A DNA stretch of 64,000 nt from Bacteroidota bacterium (GCA_003250355.1 QKGS01000005.1:62001-126000); one strand, 5' to 3'; counted from the stretch's first letter, positions 1 through 9,619 are shown. Notes: generated by a model from the letters alone, not told the origin. Translations and numbers: made by a program.

Positions 1-491
1 TTTTTGCTAAAGTGGCAAAGAAAGAAGGATACGAGCAAATATCGGCTTTGTTTCTTGAAACTGCATTACAAGAAAAAGCACACGCAAGTCGTTTTTGGAA
101 ATTTTTAGAAGGGGGAATGGTTGAAATTACAGCTGCTTACCCTGCCGGCAAAACAGGTAATACCATGGAAAACCTTAAGGCAGCAGCTGAAGGTGAGAAC
201 GAAGAATGGACAGAGCTATATCCTGAATTTGCAAAAATTGCTGAAGAGGAAGGTTTTAAAGATGTAGCCGTAGCATTTAAAATGATAGCTAAAGTTGAAG
301 CAAAACACGAAGCTCGCTACCGTGCATTACTTAAAAATATTGAAGAAGAGAAAGTATTCAAAAAAGAAGAAAAGGTTAAGTGGAACTGTCGTAATTGCGG
401 TTTTGTACATGAGAGCACAGGAGCTCCGCAAAACTGCCCGGCATGCAACCACCCACAAGCATACTTTGAGGTTGAATGTGAGAACTACTAA
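1..491 (+). CDS. rbr: Rubrerythrin, 3' part (5' end outside window)
   Basis: Non-haem di-iron peroxidase that removes hydrogen peroxide in the cytoplasm of anaerobes, taking electrons through its rubredoxin-like domain. The frame is open from base 3 with no stop before the window edge, so the first residues are missing; the GTG at 12 is internal. Visible are the ferritin-like helices with an ETALQEKAH iron-ligand motif near the start, a second EAKHE motif, and a C-terminal rubredoxin-like knuckle with CRNCG and CPAC cysteine pairs. By comparison with the family, roughly 30 N-terminal residues lie upstream. A good intrinsic terminator follows directly. Family assignment is secure. Confidence 0.93.
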   Translation, partial: FAKVAKKEGYEQISALFLETALQEKAHASRFWKFLEGGMVEITAAYPAGKTGNTMENLKAAAEGENEEWTELYPEFAKIAEEEGFKDVAVAFKMIAKVEAKHEARYRALLKNIEEEKVFKKEEKVKWNCRNCGFVHESTGAPQNCPACNHPQAYFEVECENY

Positions 492-501
492 TGTGAATAA
501 A

Positions 502-529
502 GCTGCCTCGTTTCAAGGCAGTTTTTTTT
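502..529 (+). terminator. Intrinsic terminator after rubrerythrin
   Basis: A 6-bp stem CTGCCT/AGGCAG with a 7-nt loop is followed by eight T residues, 12 bases after the rubrerythrin stop codon. Confidence 0.85.
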
Positions 530-610
530 ATCTATATCAATGCATTATAAAAACAACACTACGCAATTTTTGCTAAGCTAAAAAGTATCCTATAAATTAG
601 CAGTAAAATA

Positions 611-3121
611 TTAAAACTTAAGCTGCATAACAGCAAGTAACCCAAACGGAAGTATATCGGGATTTTCGAGATACGATAATCGCCAAACAGCATCGACACG
701 GAAAAATTTGAAAATATTCTCAACCCCTAAACCGGCCTCCATATATGGGCGGCTTTTCAAATTGTCGAGCGTGACAGGAAACAGAAGCATTTCATCGTGA
801 CGCTGCGCTATATCGCCCATAAGTATTTTGAACCCTGCTATTTCGCGCCATTTTAATTTGCGCATTAGCGGTATATGATTCAAGAACAGTCCGTTAAAGT
901 GCTGCTCTATCATAACGGTAGCATAGCGGTCGCTTACAAATTCATAATAATTCATCAGGTTGAAAGCATACTTATCGTAAGCAAATGTTTGGTTCCCCTC
1001 ATGTATTTGTAAAAACGGAAATGGAACATTACCCAGTACCTGTCCTATATCGACAATATACTGAAAGTCGCCAAAGGTATGTACCGGGAATTTATGCTCA
1101 ATACTGAATTTGAGCTTGTAATATTCGTAATCGCCGCCAAAAACCTGTGGTATCCCTGTTGAAAAGCGGAATTGTAATATGGGGTATTTTGTACCAAGCG
1201 ACATACGTTCAAATTCGCCCAACAGAAACTTTTCGTTAAATGCAAGCCTGGTGTTTAATGTTAACTCCGTAGTTGCAATTTGCTGAACATCAACAGTGTC
1301 GATAGTATTAATTATTGTCTGAAATGGAACCTGTTCCGAAGCATATACTTCTTTATATCGTGCTTTTATTGTATTAGAAAATCCTTGAAACCATTCGTGT
1401 TCATAGCTTACGCAAATATTGTTGACAGTGGTAAGTTTATCGTTTTGTTTGCGAGCCAATATCGACGATAAAAAATTGTCGCTAAGGAATGCATTTTCCG
1501 AAACACCCAGCAGTTCATAATCGCGCAAATAATCGGCATAGAATGCACGCCTGGGCATTTTGTTAAACATATACTGAGTGCCTAGTCCATATTTTACTTT
1601 ATTGTCGAGTGTACCGTATGCTATGTGCCCTTTAAGCATTATTTTGGTGCTGAATGCGTTACTGGTACGTAAGCCAAGCTTAAAACGAGCCCCCTCAATA
1701 GGATTAAAACTAAATAGTGTATAATACGGCCCTATTTCTATTGGTCCATGTACATAATACCCTGTTATAAACATAGTTACAAGATCAACTATTGTGTTGT
1801 ATATAGGTAGCCCCTGAATAGAATCGACCATTTCGTAAATATTGGCCTCACGTTCCGATAAAGAATCGTGGCGCATTTTATTCCATTCTTCCTGCGAATA
1901 GCTGCTTGCATTGTCAAGAGTTTCGGTTTCCTGTGCAAACTGAGCCGAGAAAAAATCGGGACTGAAATAGGGGTTTAAATTAATATTGTGGTACGATGTA
2001 TTTTTGCGACCAAAGAAACCATATTCCTTATTTGTAATACCAAAATCAATAAACAAATCCTGCTCCTGAGGAAACCATGCAGAGTCGTTTACGTAAGTGT
2101 ACGATTGTTCGGCAACAAACTCGGTAACAAAGTTCAGGTTTATATCTTCCGACATTCGTATTTTATATCTCTGAATGGCGTATGTGGTATCGTGTACCCA
2201 AAAGTAGCCGGTAAATGTAGGCTCTTGCTTTCGTTTGGGCTGAAACGATATTTGATAGCAATGCCGGTTGTCAATATAAGCACTGTCTATAAGGTAATAC
2301 TTGTAATACATAAGCCCGTACGAAGCAATAGGGCTCACCAGATCTTTACCCATTATAGGAACCAAATTGTCATAAATATTAAAGTCGAGATACATTTGGC
2401 CGGTAAACTCGGTTATACGGTCACTATCTACCCCCGATATTTTACTTGCTTTTATTATCTCTTTACGCTTAGTTGGTTTTTTTTGATAGTAAAAATCCGA
2501 TAACGTTTCAGTAATGAATACCGGAAGAAATGTTTTACCCGTAATAGCCGATGTGTCAACATAATCAAATACAAACTGGAATGGGCGGAATGCAGCACTG
2601 TTCTTTAGGTCTTCACTAAAATTGTTTATATCTAACTCCATTTTGTTGTAAACCTCATATTGGTATTTTTCAAAACGGTTGGGATTATTTCGTTCCTTGT
2701 TATTGTTTATTTCGCGCAAAATGCGATGTGCAGGGTTTTCGCCGGGTGTAACCACCACTTCGTTCAGTTCTATGGTTTCGGGCTGTAAATATATCCGTAG
2801 TTCTTGGTACGACCCGATCATGATAGTTTGCTCATAAGGTTGATACCCAATGTACGATACTAAAAGTACCGACGATTGTATGCGGGTTTCTAAAAAGAAT
2901 TCGCCCGAAAAACCGGTTGTAGTTCCAATGGTTGTTCCCTTTAAAGCAACGTTTACAAAAGGGATAGGATCATTTGTTTCTTTGTCGTATACTACACCGC
3001 GAATACGGGTTATTTGAGCATTTGCCGAAAGGGATAGTATAATTAATGAAACTATAAATAACCACTTAGTGCTATTTGTATTTAAGTATTTTGTGGTGTT
3101 ACAGGTTAACATTTCAGGCAA
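611..3121 (-). CDS. DUF5686 outer-membrane protein with carboxypeptidase-like regulatory domain
   Basis: Predicted outer-membrane protein of unknown biochemical role. An N-terminal signal peptide ends around NAQ at residues 34-36; Met4 is an alternative start. A carboxypeptidase-D-like regulatory domain follows (about 37-125, with the GVVYDKETNDPIPFVNV pattern seen at the N-terminus of TonB-dependent receptors), then the DUF5686 region beginning near HRILREINNNKERNNP. The rest is rich in alternating aromatic segments typical of a beta-barrel and ends in KF, like outer-membrane barrels. It lies 32 bp downstream of lptB on the same strand, so the two are probably co-transcribed, which points to an outer-membrane assembly or LPS-linked role (inference). 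836 residues is in the family range. Confidence 0.85.
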   Translation of the reverse strand: MPEMLTCNTTKYLNTNSTKWLFIVSLIILSLSANAQITRIRGVVYDKETNDPIPFVNVALKGTTIGTTTGFSGEFFLETRIQSSVLLVSYIGYQPYEQTIMIGSYQELRIYLQPETIELNEVVVTPGENPAHRILREINNNKERNNPNRFEKYQYEVYNKMELDINNFSEDLKNSAAFRPFQFVFDYVDTSAITGKTFLPVFITETLSDFYYQKKPTKRKEIIKASKISGVDSDRITEFTGQMYLDFNIYDNLVPIMGKDLVSPIASYGLMYYKYYLIDSAYIDNRHCYQISFQPKRKQEPTFTGYFWVHDTTYAIQRYKIRMSEDINLNFVTEFVAEQSYTYVNDSAWFPQEQDLFIDFGITNKEYGFFGRKNTSYHNINLNPYFSPDFFSAQFAQETETLDNASSYSQEEWNKMRHDSLSEREANIYEMVDSIQGLPIYNTIVDLVTMFITGYYVHGPIEIGPYYTLFSFNPIEGARFKLGLRTSNAFSTKIMLKGHIAYGTLDNKVKYGLGTQYMFNKMPRRAFYADYLRDYELLGVSENAFLSDNFLSSILARKQNDKLTTVNNICVSYEHEWFQGFSNTIKARYKEVYASEQVPFQTIINTIDTVDVQQIATTELTLNTRLAFNEKFLLGEFERMSLGTKYPILQFRFSTGIPQVFGGDYEYYKLKFSIEHKFPVHTFGDFQYIVDIGQVLGNVPFPFLQIHEGNQTFAYDKYAFNLMNYYEFVSDRYATVMIEQHFNGLFLNHIPLMRKLKWREIAGFKILMGDIAQRHDEMLLFPVTLDNLKSRPYMEAGLGVENIFKFFRVDAVWRLSYLENPDILPFGLLAVMQLKF

Positions 3122-3153
3122 ATATCAGTTTATATTGCCACTTATACAAATAA

Positions 3154-3879
3154 CTATTCATGAAGTTTAAAATTCTGACCTAAATATACTTTACGTACTT
3201 GTTCATCTTCGGCAAGTTCTTTGGCTGTGCCGGCTTTAAGAATACGCCCTTCGAACAGTAGGTATGAGCGGTCGGTAATAGATAATGTTTCGTGAACGTT
3301 GTGGTCGGTAATGAGTATTCCAATATTCTTATCTCTAAGGGTTCGAACTATACCCTGAATATCTTCAACAGCAATAGGGTCAACGCCTGCAAATGGTTCG
3401 TCGAGTAAAATGAAACTAGGGTCAATAGCCAAACAGCGTGCTATTTCGGTTCTACGGCGTTCGCCCCCCGAAAGCTGTATGCCTAAGCTTTTACGTATAT
3501 GTTGCAAGCTAAACTCATTGAGTAGCGATTCTAACTTAGCCTCCTGCTCGACCTTGGTAAGCTTGGTTAGTTCAAGTACTGTTTTTATGTTATCTTCAAC
3601 ACTCAACTTTCGAAATACCGATGCTTCCTGAGCCAAATAGCCAATCCCCTTTTGTGCTCTGCGGTATACCGGGTCTTTGGTTATTTCTGTGTTGTCGAGA
3701 AATATTTTACCTCCGTTAGGTTTCACAAGGCCTACTATCATATAGAACGATGTGGTTTTTCCTGCTCCGTTAGGGCCTAATAGTCCTACTATTTCACCCT
3801 TTTCTACCTCAACAGAAACATCTTTTACAACAGTACGCGAACCGTATTTTTTCATTATGTTTTCAGCCCTTAACTTCAT
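3154..3879 (-). CDS. lptB: LPS export ABC transporter ATP-binding protein LptB
   Basis: Cytoplasmic ATPase of the LptB2FG complex, which extracts LPS from the inner membrane for transport to the outer membrane. All ABC motifs are present: Walker [10 protein letters not shown] (35-43), Q-loop in YLAQEASVF (about 81-89), signature LSGGERRR (136-143), Walker B ILLDEP (157-162) and switch histidine in ITDHNVHE. The 241-residue length and the [11 protein letters not shown] segment match LptB closely. The partners lptF, lptG and lptA/C are not in this window. The DUF5686 gene is immediately downstream. Confidence 0.95.
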   Translation of the reverse strand: MKLRAENIMKKYGSRTVVKDVSVEVEKGEIVGLLGPNGAGKTTSFYMIVGLVKPNGGKIFLDNTEITKDPVYRRAQKGIGYLAQEASVFRKLSVEDNIKTVLELTKLTKVEQEAKLESLLNEFSLQHIRKSLGIQLSGGERRRTEIARCLAIDPSFILLDEPFAGVDPIAVEDIQGIVRTLRDKNIGILITDHNVHETLSITDRSYLLFEGRILKAGTAKELAEDEQVRKVYLGQNFKLHE

Positions 3880-3900
3880 CAGTTTTTATTTTTTAAAACA

Positions 3901-3908
3901 CAAATTTA
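3901..3908 (-). promoter_or_regulatory. Candidate -7 promoter box for lptB
   Basis: On the minus strand this reads TAAATTTG, a full match to the Bacteroidota TAnnTTTG -7 element, about 22 nt upstream of the lptB ATG. I see no matching TTTG at the -33 distance, so support is partial. Confidence 0.4.
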
Positions 3909-3972
3909 TAATTTTTTATTGTACTACCCTGTAAAGAGGATATTCAAAACAATATTGTTGCATTGTAAAAGT

Positions 3973-3999
3973 AAAAAAGGCTCATGCAATGCATGAGCC
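3973..3999 (-). terminator. Intrinsic terminator after lipoprotein pair
   Basis: A perfect palindrome GGCTCATGCAATGCATGAGCC apart from its centre is followed, reading on the minus strand, by six T residues. It lies 24 bases past the stop of the 133-residue lipoprotein and before lptB, so it separates the two transcription units. Confidence 0.85.
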
Positions 4000-4023
4000 T
4001 CTAAAATATTTACTAAAACTAAA

Positions 4024-4425
4024 TTATTTCTTATTGAAGATAAGTGTACCACCAATACCATTAGCTAAGTTACCCCCTAATGTAAATTGAGGATAAGATA
4101 CTAAAGCAGTTCCTGAACTAAGGTTTCTACTACCGCCTCCATAGAACATAATACTTGGGTGTGAAAATACACATGATCCTATTTCTGTGTAGTAAGCAAT
4201 ACCAAGACCTAAACCTAATAAATTTGTTGGGTCATCAACTGAAAAGTGGTATGTTCCTGTTTCTTTAATAACATATGTTACAACTGCAGATGCAGGTCCA
4301 TTATTTTCTCTGTACTCCCAAGTTCCTACCATTGGATGAGTTTCACTATCCTTTTTACAAGAGTTAAATCCTAAACTTGAAACAGCTACAATAGCTATTA
4401 ATAAAATTGCTTTAAAATTTTTCAT
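4024..4425 (-). CDS. Small hypothetical lipoprotein
   Basis: 133-residue exported protein of unknown function. It starts with a hydrophobic segment ending in a lipobox-like SLGFNSCKKD, so the mature protein probably begins at Cys23 and is membrane anchored. The MVGTWEYRENNG segment after the cysteine resembles the first strand of lipocalin-like or DUF-type lipoproteins in Bacteroidota, but I cannot name a family. It sits 50 bp downstream of the 620-residue lipoprotein on the same strand and ends at a strong terminator, so the two probably form one transcript. Confidence 0.7.
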   Translation of the reverse strand: MKNFKAILLIAIVAVSSLGFNSCKKDSETHPMVGTWEYRENNGPASAVVTYVIKETGTYHFSVDDPTNLLGLGLGIAYYTEIGSCVFSHPSIMFYGGGSRNLSSGTALVSYPQFTLGGNLANGIGGTLIFNKK

Positions 4426-4475
4426 TATTTCTATTTTTTTAATGTTTTATGTTTTTCTTTTTTTAAGTGTTTTAA

Positions 4476-6338
4476 TTATCGGGCTTCGTGTACAATAGTA
4501 CCTAACAGTATAGCGTCGCTATTAGTTCCGTTACCTGTTGCCTGAATCCAGAAACGGTATTGTCCATATTTGCCAATAGCATTATTTGTATTAGTAATAT
4601 AGAACTCATACTCAAATCCATTTGCAACATTCTTATCGTACCATACATTATCAACAGCTGCAGTAGCACTTGTTTTGGTTACAGCGGTTAAAGCTACGGC
4701 TTTAGTAAAATCCCACTGAATTTCACCATACTCAGCAATGTTAGCTACCTGAGTATTTGTATCAACATATTGGTATGAAATAGTATAGCTGTCGGCAGTA
4801 ACATCTAATGTATTTATCTCTTCCCATTTAATCATTACAGTATCGGTTGAAGTTTCAACAGCCGAAGGAGTAACAGATATTCCGGCTACCTGAGCAGCTA
4901 CCGGTGCAGGGAAATAAGTAACAGCACTTAGTATAGATGAGAATTGACCTTTAGCCGAAGCACTAATAGAAAGGTTGTATGGCATAGAATAGTCAAGGCC
5001 TAAACCTGAAACTGCTATTTCATTATCAACAGATGCAGCTACAGTAGTTAGAGCAATAGTATCAGCATTGGTCATATTGTAAATTTTGTAACCTGCTGCG
5101 GGAGTGTAAAGAACTTTATTCCAATAAAGCATTTTATTACCATCTTTGTCGAAAGCAATTCTAAAACCGGTAACTTGATCAAAGAAACTTGTAATTTGAG
5201 TGTTTCCTGCTGCTATTGGCGATTCAATACCTATTGCATTGAAACCTGTAATAGCATATGTATAAGTTTCACCTGAAACAAATGCGCTACCTTTTAAAGC
5301 ATCGGTAGTTACAGTGTATGATTCTCTTGCTGCCGAAAAATCGGTATTAGCAGCTACGTCAGCTACTATTATTCTGTTTCCGTTTTGAGCAATTTGGTAA
5401 ATTCTGTAGCTCGATTTTAAGAAATCTTTATTCCACGAAAGGATAATTTGATTTCCTGTAACTAAATAATCTAAATTAGTAGGTGCAGTTACAGCCTGGT
5501 TGCCTGGTTTGTAAGCAAATGCAGGAGCACCAAGCGGAGTTTGTCCGTTGTATGCAGCTACATAATAGTTGTACTCAGTTCTTGCACTCTCTTTTGGCAT
5601 TTCAATTGAAGTTTTACCTCCGGTAACATCGGCATAGTAAGCAAATGTTAAACCACCACCTGCAGTTGGGTTTGCACCTATAGTTCTGAATGCTGTAAAG
5701 TAAGTGTTTTTGTAATCGTCAGGGCTAACAGCTCTGAATACACGATAACTTGTAGCACCTTCAACAGCACTCCATGAAAGAGTTACCTCGGCCCATGCAT
5801 TACCTGCTCCTGCCTCACCTAATGAGTCGTTAGAAACTTTAATACTAAGACCACCAGGTACAGCTGCATATCCACCTTGTACTCCACTAAATAGTGTTAC
5901 AAACTTAGAAGCATTGCTGCTTGTAGTAGGATAAGCCAAGTAAGCGTGGTTTTGGAACGGAGGTAGTGTAATACCTGCCATACCCGACAAGTCGAACAAT
6001 TCAAGTTCTAATGTACCCTCTTTCTCAATACCGCGGGCAAAGGATGTTCCGTCTTCTTGTCTTAATACTACGTCGTAAGGAGGGATAGTTGCAAATGTAC
6101 CTCTTGAGATTTCAGTTGCACCATCGTAATTTACTACTGTGTATACGAAAGTAGAACCTGAAAATTTCAGAGTAATACCTGCCGTAACATCGGTTCCGGA
6201 GTTTACACCCCATGTGGTATTAGCAACTTTTATTGCCGGATCACCACTCACTTCATCGTCGTCTTTTTTACACGAAGTAAAGAGCAAACCTGCTCCCAAC
6301 GCACATAAGACAAGATGATTAAAAAATTTAATCCTCAT
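4476..6338 (-). CDS. Surface lipoprotein with fibronectin type III-like repeats
   Basis: 620-residue predicted lipoprotein. The signal peptide ends in a lipobox GLLFTSCKKDDDE; acidic residues just after the cysteine resemble the Bacteroidota lipoprotein surface-export signal (inference). The N-terminal 130 residues form a small beta domain beginning NTTWGV. At least three fibronectin type III-like units follow, each with a WSAVEGATSYRVFRA-type core (about 185-290, 290-390, 390-480), then a C-terminal beta domain. No catalytic motif is visible, so a binding or adhesive role is most likely. Its 130-nt upstream region up to the divergent-free spacer holds no clear promoter. Confidence 0.75.
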   Translation of the reverse strand: MRIKFFNHLVLCALGAGLLFTSCKKDDDEVSGDPAIKVANTTWGVNSGTDVTAGITLKFSGSTFVYTVVNYDGATEISRGTFATIPPYDVVLRQEDGTSFARGIEKEGTLELELFDLSGMAGITLPPFQNHAYLAYPTTSSNASKFVTLFSGVQGGYAAVPGGLSIKVSNDSLGEAGAGNAWAEVTLSWSAVEGATSYRVFRAVSPDDYKNTYFTAFRTIGANPTAGGGLTFAYYADVTGGKTSIEMPKESARTEYNYYVAAYNGQTPLGAPAFAYKPGNQAVTAPTNLDYLVTGNQIILSWNKDFLKSSYRIYQIAQNGNRIIVADVAANTDFSAARESYTVTTDALKGSAFVSGETYTYAITGFNAIGIESPIAAGNTQITSFFDQVTGFRIAFDKDGNKMLYWNKVLYTPAAGYKIYNMTNADTIALTTVAASVDNEIAVSGLGLDYSMPYNLSISASAKGQFSSILSAVTYFPAPVAAQVAGISVTPSAVETSTDTVMIKWEEINTLDVTADSYTISYQYVDTNTQVANIAEYGEIQWDFTKAVALTAVTKTSATAAVDNVWYDKNVANGFEYEFYITNTNNAIGKYGQYRFWIQATGNGTNSDAILLGTIVHEAR

Positions 6339-6536
6339 GAATTATAAAAATTTAGTTAATAAATACTTGTGAAGAATTTTGTCTTAGTATTTTTTCTATA
6401 AATAAATAAGATAAGATCCTTCATGGTTTAATTTTCAGTTAGCGAAATTATGAAGTTTTTTTTATTTACAACTATTTTCGGGTGCTTTTTTATGAATAAT
6501 GGTTAAGTAGAGAGTGTTTTTGCCCATTTTTATATG

Positions 6537-7658
6537 CTAAGAGTGATTATACATATGTATGTCGCGTTGAGGAAATGGAATGGTAATGCCATTATCGGCA
6601 AATTTTTGGTTTATCTTAAAGCGAAGGTCGCTCTTAATCATTTCAACGCGGAAACTGTTCTCGGTGTAAAACATAACTTCAAAATCGAGCGACGATTCTC
6701 CAAAGTTGCTAAAAAACACAAAAGGTTCGGGTTCGGAATTAATTTCGTTATGTTCCTTGCAGGCTTGTATGAGTATTGTTTTTACAAGTTCAACATTGCT
6801 TCCGTAGGCAACTCCCACTTTTACTCCAAAGCGCGTTTTTTTACTATTATGGCTCCAGTTTATTACATTTTCGGAAGTGAAACTTGAATTTGGTATAATA
6901 ATCACTACATCGTTGCGGGTTATAATTTTAGAGGTGCGTAGTTTTATCTCATCAACTTTACCTATTACTTCGCCCTGTATTTCTACCACATCGCCTACTT
7001 TTATTGAGTGGTCAAACAGTATAACTATACCCGAAATAATGTCGTTGAAAAAACCCTGAATACCAAGCCCAAGGCCTACCAATAATGCCGAAAGGCTCGC
7101 TATTAGAAATGTAATACTAAAACCAAGCGAATCGAGAAAAAAGGTGATTGCAAGTATCCAAACCAGATATTTGGTAATTTGAAATATGGAACGACTTTTT
7201 CCTTTCTCGGTATTTTCGGGGTCGATACTTCGGCTTACTAAAGTTTCGAGTACAAATATTATAACCTTTGTTATAAGTACTGTTATCAGTAATATCAGCA
7301 GCGTATATATGCTTATGGTTATTTTACCGGCATTTACAAGCTCATACCTGAGTACTTTACTTATATTTACATGGAGTACTTCAAATATTAGGTTAAATGC
7401 TATGAGTAGAATTATAAATTGAATAAGGCGAACTATCCGTTTTTTTTCATTTTTATTCAAATTAAAAATACTCTTGTTGCCCGATACTATTCTAACCAGT
7501 ATTTTATAAATAATAAACCCTACACATAATACAATTGCTGAAAGAATTATTTGTTTAACTGAAAATGAAAATGAGTTTGTATTTACAATACTTTGCTCTA
7601 AAAAAGCTTTTAGTTCGTTCATGACTGATAATATATTTTGTACAATAAATATAGACAA
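6537..7658 (-). CDS. MscS-family mechanosensitive ion channel
   Basis: Inner-membrane channel that opens on osmotic down-shock. About five hydrophobic segments occupy the first 210 residues; the pore-lining segment ASLSALLVGLGLGIQG is followed by the signature FNDIISGIVILFDHSIKVGDVV and the beta-domain motif GKVDEIKLRTSKI with IIPNSSF. The C-terminal alpha-beta domain runs to the end. At 373 residues it is larger than E. coli MscS (286), because of extra N-terminal membrane segments. It is a stand-alone gene, divergent from the 122-residue hypothetical. Confidence 0.9.
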   Translation of the reverse strand: MSIFIVQNILSVMNELKAFLEQSIVNTNSFSFSVKQIILSAIVLCVGFIIYKILVRIVSGNKSIFNLNKNEKKRIVRLIQFIILLIAFNLIFEVLHVNISKVLRYELVNAGKITISIYTLLILLITVLITKVIIFVLETLVSRSIDPENTEKGKSRSIFQITKYLVWILAITFFLDSLGFSITFLIASLSALLVGLGLGIQGFFNDIISGIVILFDHSIKVGDVVEIQGEVIGKVDEIKLRTSKIITRNDVVIIIPNSSFTSENVINWSHNSKKTRFGVKVGVAYGSNVELVKTILIQACKEHNEINSEPEPFVFFSNFGESSLDFEVMFYTENSFRVEMIKSDLRFKINQKFADNGITIPFPQRDIHMYNHS

Positions 7659-7704
7659 AACACAAAATTTACAATTTATTGTGTGCTTTTTTGCATAAGT
7701 AAAT

Positions 7705-7712
7705 TAAATTTG
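7705..7712 (+). promoter_or_regulatory. Candidate -7 promoter box
   Basis: TAAATTTGC matches the TAnnTTTG -7 element exactly and lies 33 nt upstream of the small acidic gene. A TTG at 7679-7681 lies 23 nt upstream, slightly further than the usual 17-21. Confidence 0.45.
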
Positions 7713-7744
7713 CACCGATTTTATAAATAATAAAAAATAAAGGC

Positions 7745-8113
7745 ATGGATCAAATTGTAATAAATAAGCAGATTAACAGAATTCAGCAAATTCTTATTGA
7801 TTCGGGTATGGATACTGATAAGTTGCTTGAAGGAATGAAAGAATTACGTGCTATGTTTTCGGCAGCTAACAATCCGCGAATGACTCGTTTGACACGTATG
7901 GCGCTGGAGCATATCGAAGAGAATGAAACTTTCCTTATCGAAATACCTGCCGATGAAGAAGATGAAGATACTGAAGTAGAAACAAACAATGAGCTAACCG
8001 ATGAGCAAAAGCAAATAGAGAGTTTAGATTATATGCTTTCGCTTATGACTAAGCCCGATAATAAATTAAATGCTGCTGAGCTGACTATTTATTACGATGC
8101 ATTGAAAGGTTAA
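7745..8113 (+). CDS. Small acidic hypothetical protein
   Basis: 122-residue cytoplasmic protein that I do not recognise as a named family. It has no signal peptide or membrane segment. Residues 1-60 look helical (INKQINRIQQILIDSG, then LLEGMKELRAMF), followed by a very acidic linker around 66-80 (ADEEDEDTEVE) and a helical C-terminus. It has a good promoter-like -7 box upstream and its own bidirectional terminator downstream, both of which support a real, monocistronic gene. Confidence 0.7.
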   Translation: MDQIVINKQINRIQQILIDSGMDTDKLLEGMKELRAMFSAANNPRMTRLTRMALEHIEENETFLIEIPADEEDEDTEVETNNELTDEQKQIESLDYMLSLMTKPDNKLNAAELTIYYDALKG

Positions 8114-8132
8114 CTAATTATATCGAATATAT

Positions 8133-8164
8133 AAAAAAGGCTTTCAGTGAGGAAAGCCTTTTTT
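8133..8164. terminator. Bidirectional intrinsic terminator
   Basis: A 9-bp perfect stem AAGGCTTTC/GAAAGCCTT with a 6-nt loop is flanked by an A-run on the left and a T-run on the right. It serves both the rightward acidic hypothetical and the leftward ammonium transporter, which converge here. Confidence 0.85.
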
Positions 8165-8182
8165 ATTGTTTTTATTTTTGTT

Positions 8183-9391
8183 TTAGTCTCTTGCTACCTC
8201 ACCGTGAAGAGCAGCATCGAGACCCATCTCTTCCATTTCGCGTGTTACTTTAACCGGAGTAATTTTGTTTATTAATATTAACATACCATAAGTAAAAAAG
8301 TAACCCACGGCCGATGCAAGTACAGTAGCAGCTATTTGCTTAAGCAATAATGATGAACCGCCTCCAAAAAACAGACCATCGGCTCCGTTTGGATTTATTG
8401 AGGTAGTTGCAAATAGTCCTAAAGCAATAGAACCTATTACACCACCAATACCATGAACACCCCATACATCAAGAGCATCGTCCCAATCGAACCAGTCTTT
8501 GATTTTTACTGCCACATAACAGCCTAATCCTGCAAGAATACCTACAATTACAGCAGTGTGTATGTTTACAAAGCCTGCCATAGGAGTTATGGTTGCAAGT
8601 CCGGCTATAGAACCTGTAAGTAGTCCGATAAACGATGGCCTCTTCTTGGTTGACCATTCTATTATTAGCCATGTAATAGCTGCAACCGAAGCTGCTACAT
8701 CGGTATTTAAAAATGCCATAGCTGTAATGCCGTTTACTTCTAATTCACTGCCTGCATTAAACCCATACCAACCAAACCACAATAAACCGGTACCTACTGC
8801 AACTAAAGGTATACTGTTGGGTTTTGAAGTTCTGTTGCTGCGCTTACCAACATATATTACCGAAGCCAAAGCAGCAAAACCCGCAGTAGCGTGAACTACT
8901 ATTCCACCCGCAAAATCGAGTACTCCCCATGTTGACAGTAAACCACCCCCCCATACCATATGTACAAATGGATAATAAACAACTATTTGCCACACTACCA
9001 AAAATATAAGGTATGCTTTAAATGAAACCCTGTTTGCAAAAGCTCCTGTAATAAGTGCCGGAGTAATAATAGCAAACATCATTTGGTATGAGATAAATAC
9101 TATTTCAGGAAATTTTTTCCCCGGATATACATCGGTTAAGTGTACACCACTGAGGAAAGCTTTGTCAAAGTTTCCGATTATTGCACCCTCACCTCCGCTA
9201 AAGCATAGCGAATAACCCACTGCATACCATAAGATTGTTGTAATTCCCAACGATACAAAGCTTTGTATCATAACGCCCAGAATGTTTCTTTTACACGCCA
9301 GACCTCCATAGAAGAATGCCAGTCCCGGTGTCATAAGCATAACGAGACTAGTGGCAATCAACATAAATGTTGTTGTTCCTGTATCAAACAT
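8183..9391 (-). CDS. amt: Ammonium transporter (Amt family)
   Basis: Inner-membrane ammonium channel. The 402-residue protein has about 11 hydrophobic segments beginning MLMTPGLAFFYGG, the Amt signature DFAGGIVVHATAGFAAL, and both pore histidines of the twin-His pair (in VVHATAG and in VWGVHGIGG). The cytoplasmic C-terminal tail ends with the conserved EMGLDAALHGE segment that contacts the PII protein GlnK. No glnK lies next to it, unlike the common amt-glnK pair. It has no export-type N-terminal extension. Confidence 0.95.
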   Translation of the reverse strand: MFDTGTTTFMLIATSLVMLMTPGLAFFYGGLACKRNILGVMIQSFVSLGITTILWYAVGYSLCFSGGEGAIIGNFDKAFLSGVHLTDVYPGKKFPEIVFISYQMMFAIITPALITGAFANRVSFKAYLIFLVVWQIVVYYPFVHMVWGGGLLSTWGVLDFAGGIVVHATAGFAALASVIYVGKRSNRTSKPNSIPLVAVGTGLLWFGWYGFNAGSELEVNGITAMAFLNTDVAASVAAITWLIIEWSTKKRPSFIGLLTGSIAGLATITPMAGFVNIHTAVIVGILAGLGCYVAVKIKDWFDWDDALDVWGVHGIGGVIGSIALGLFATTSINPNGADGLFFGGGSSLLLKQIAATVLASAVGYFFTYGMLILINKITPVKVTREMEEMGLDAALHGEVARD

Positions 9392-9434
9392 TTTACTTCC
9401 TTGTTTTTAAAAAATTATTTTTCTTGCTCGGGCG

Positions 9435-9442
9435 CAAAAGTA
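9435..9442 (-). promoter_or_regulatory. Candidate -7 promoter box for amt
   Basis: Minus strand reads TACTTTTGC, a full TAnnTTTG match about 43 nt before the amt start codon. No -33 element at the expected spacing. Confidence 0.4.
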
Positions 9443-9571
9443 ATAATTTATTACAACGAGTATTGTTTGTTGGCATGTTTATTTTTATAAACGCATATTT
9501 TAATTTTTAAACCCCTTCCAAAATGGGGGTGTTGTTTTGAAAATGACGTTATATTGATAGTTAATTATAAT

Positions 9572-9596
9572 AAAAAAACCGGCTTTCGCCGGTTTT
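9572..9596 (-). terminator. Intrinsic terminator after the glycoside hydrolase
   Basis: A 9-bp perfect stem AAAACCGGC/GCCGGTTTT with loop TTTC; on the minus strand it runs into seven T residues. It lies 23 bases past the glycoside hydrolase stop codon. Confidence 0.88.
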
Positions 9597-9619
9597 CAGA
9601 ATTTAAAATATATGAGAAT

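Noticed and set aside
295-576. 93-residue ORF overlapping the rubrerythrin 3' end
   Set aside because: Out-of-frame shadow running through the terminator hairpin.
565-605. Hairpin TGCTAA/TTAGCA as terminator of the DUF5686 gene
   Set aside because: No T-tract in the required direction; the bases that follow on the minus strand are A residues.
8556-8894. 112-residue ORF opposite the ammonium transporter
   Set aside because: Antisense shadow of a strongly conserved gene.
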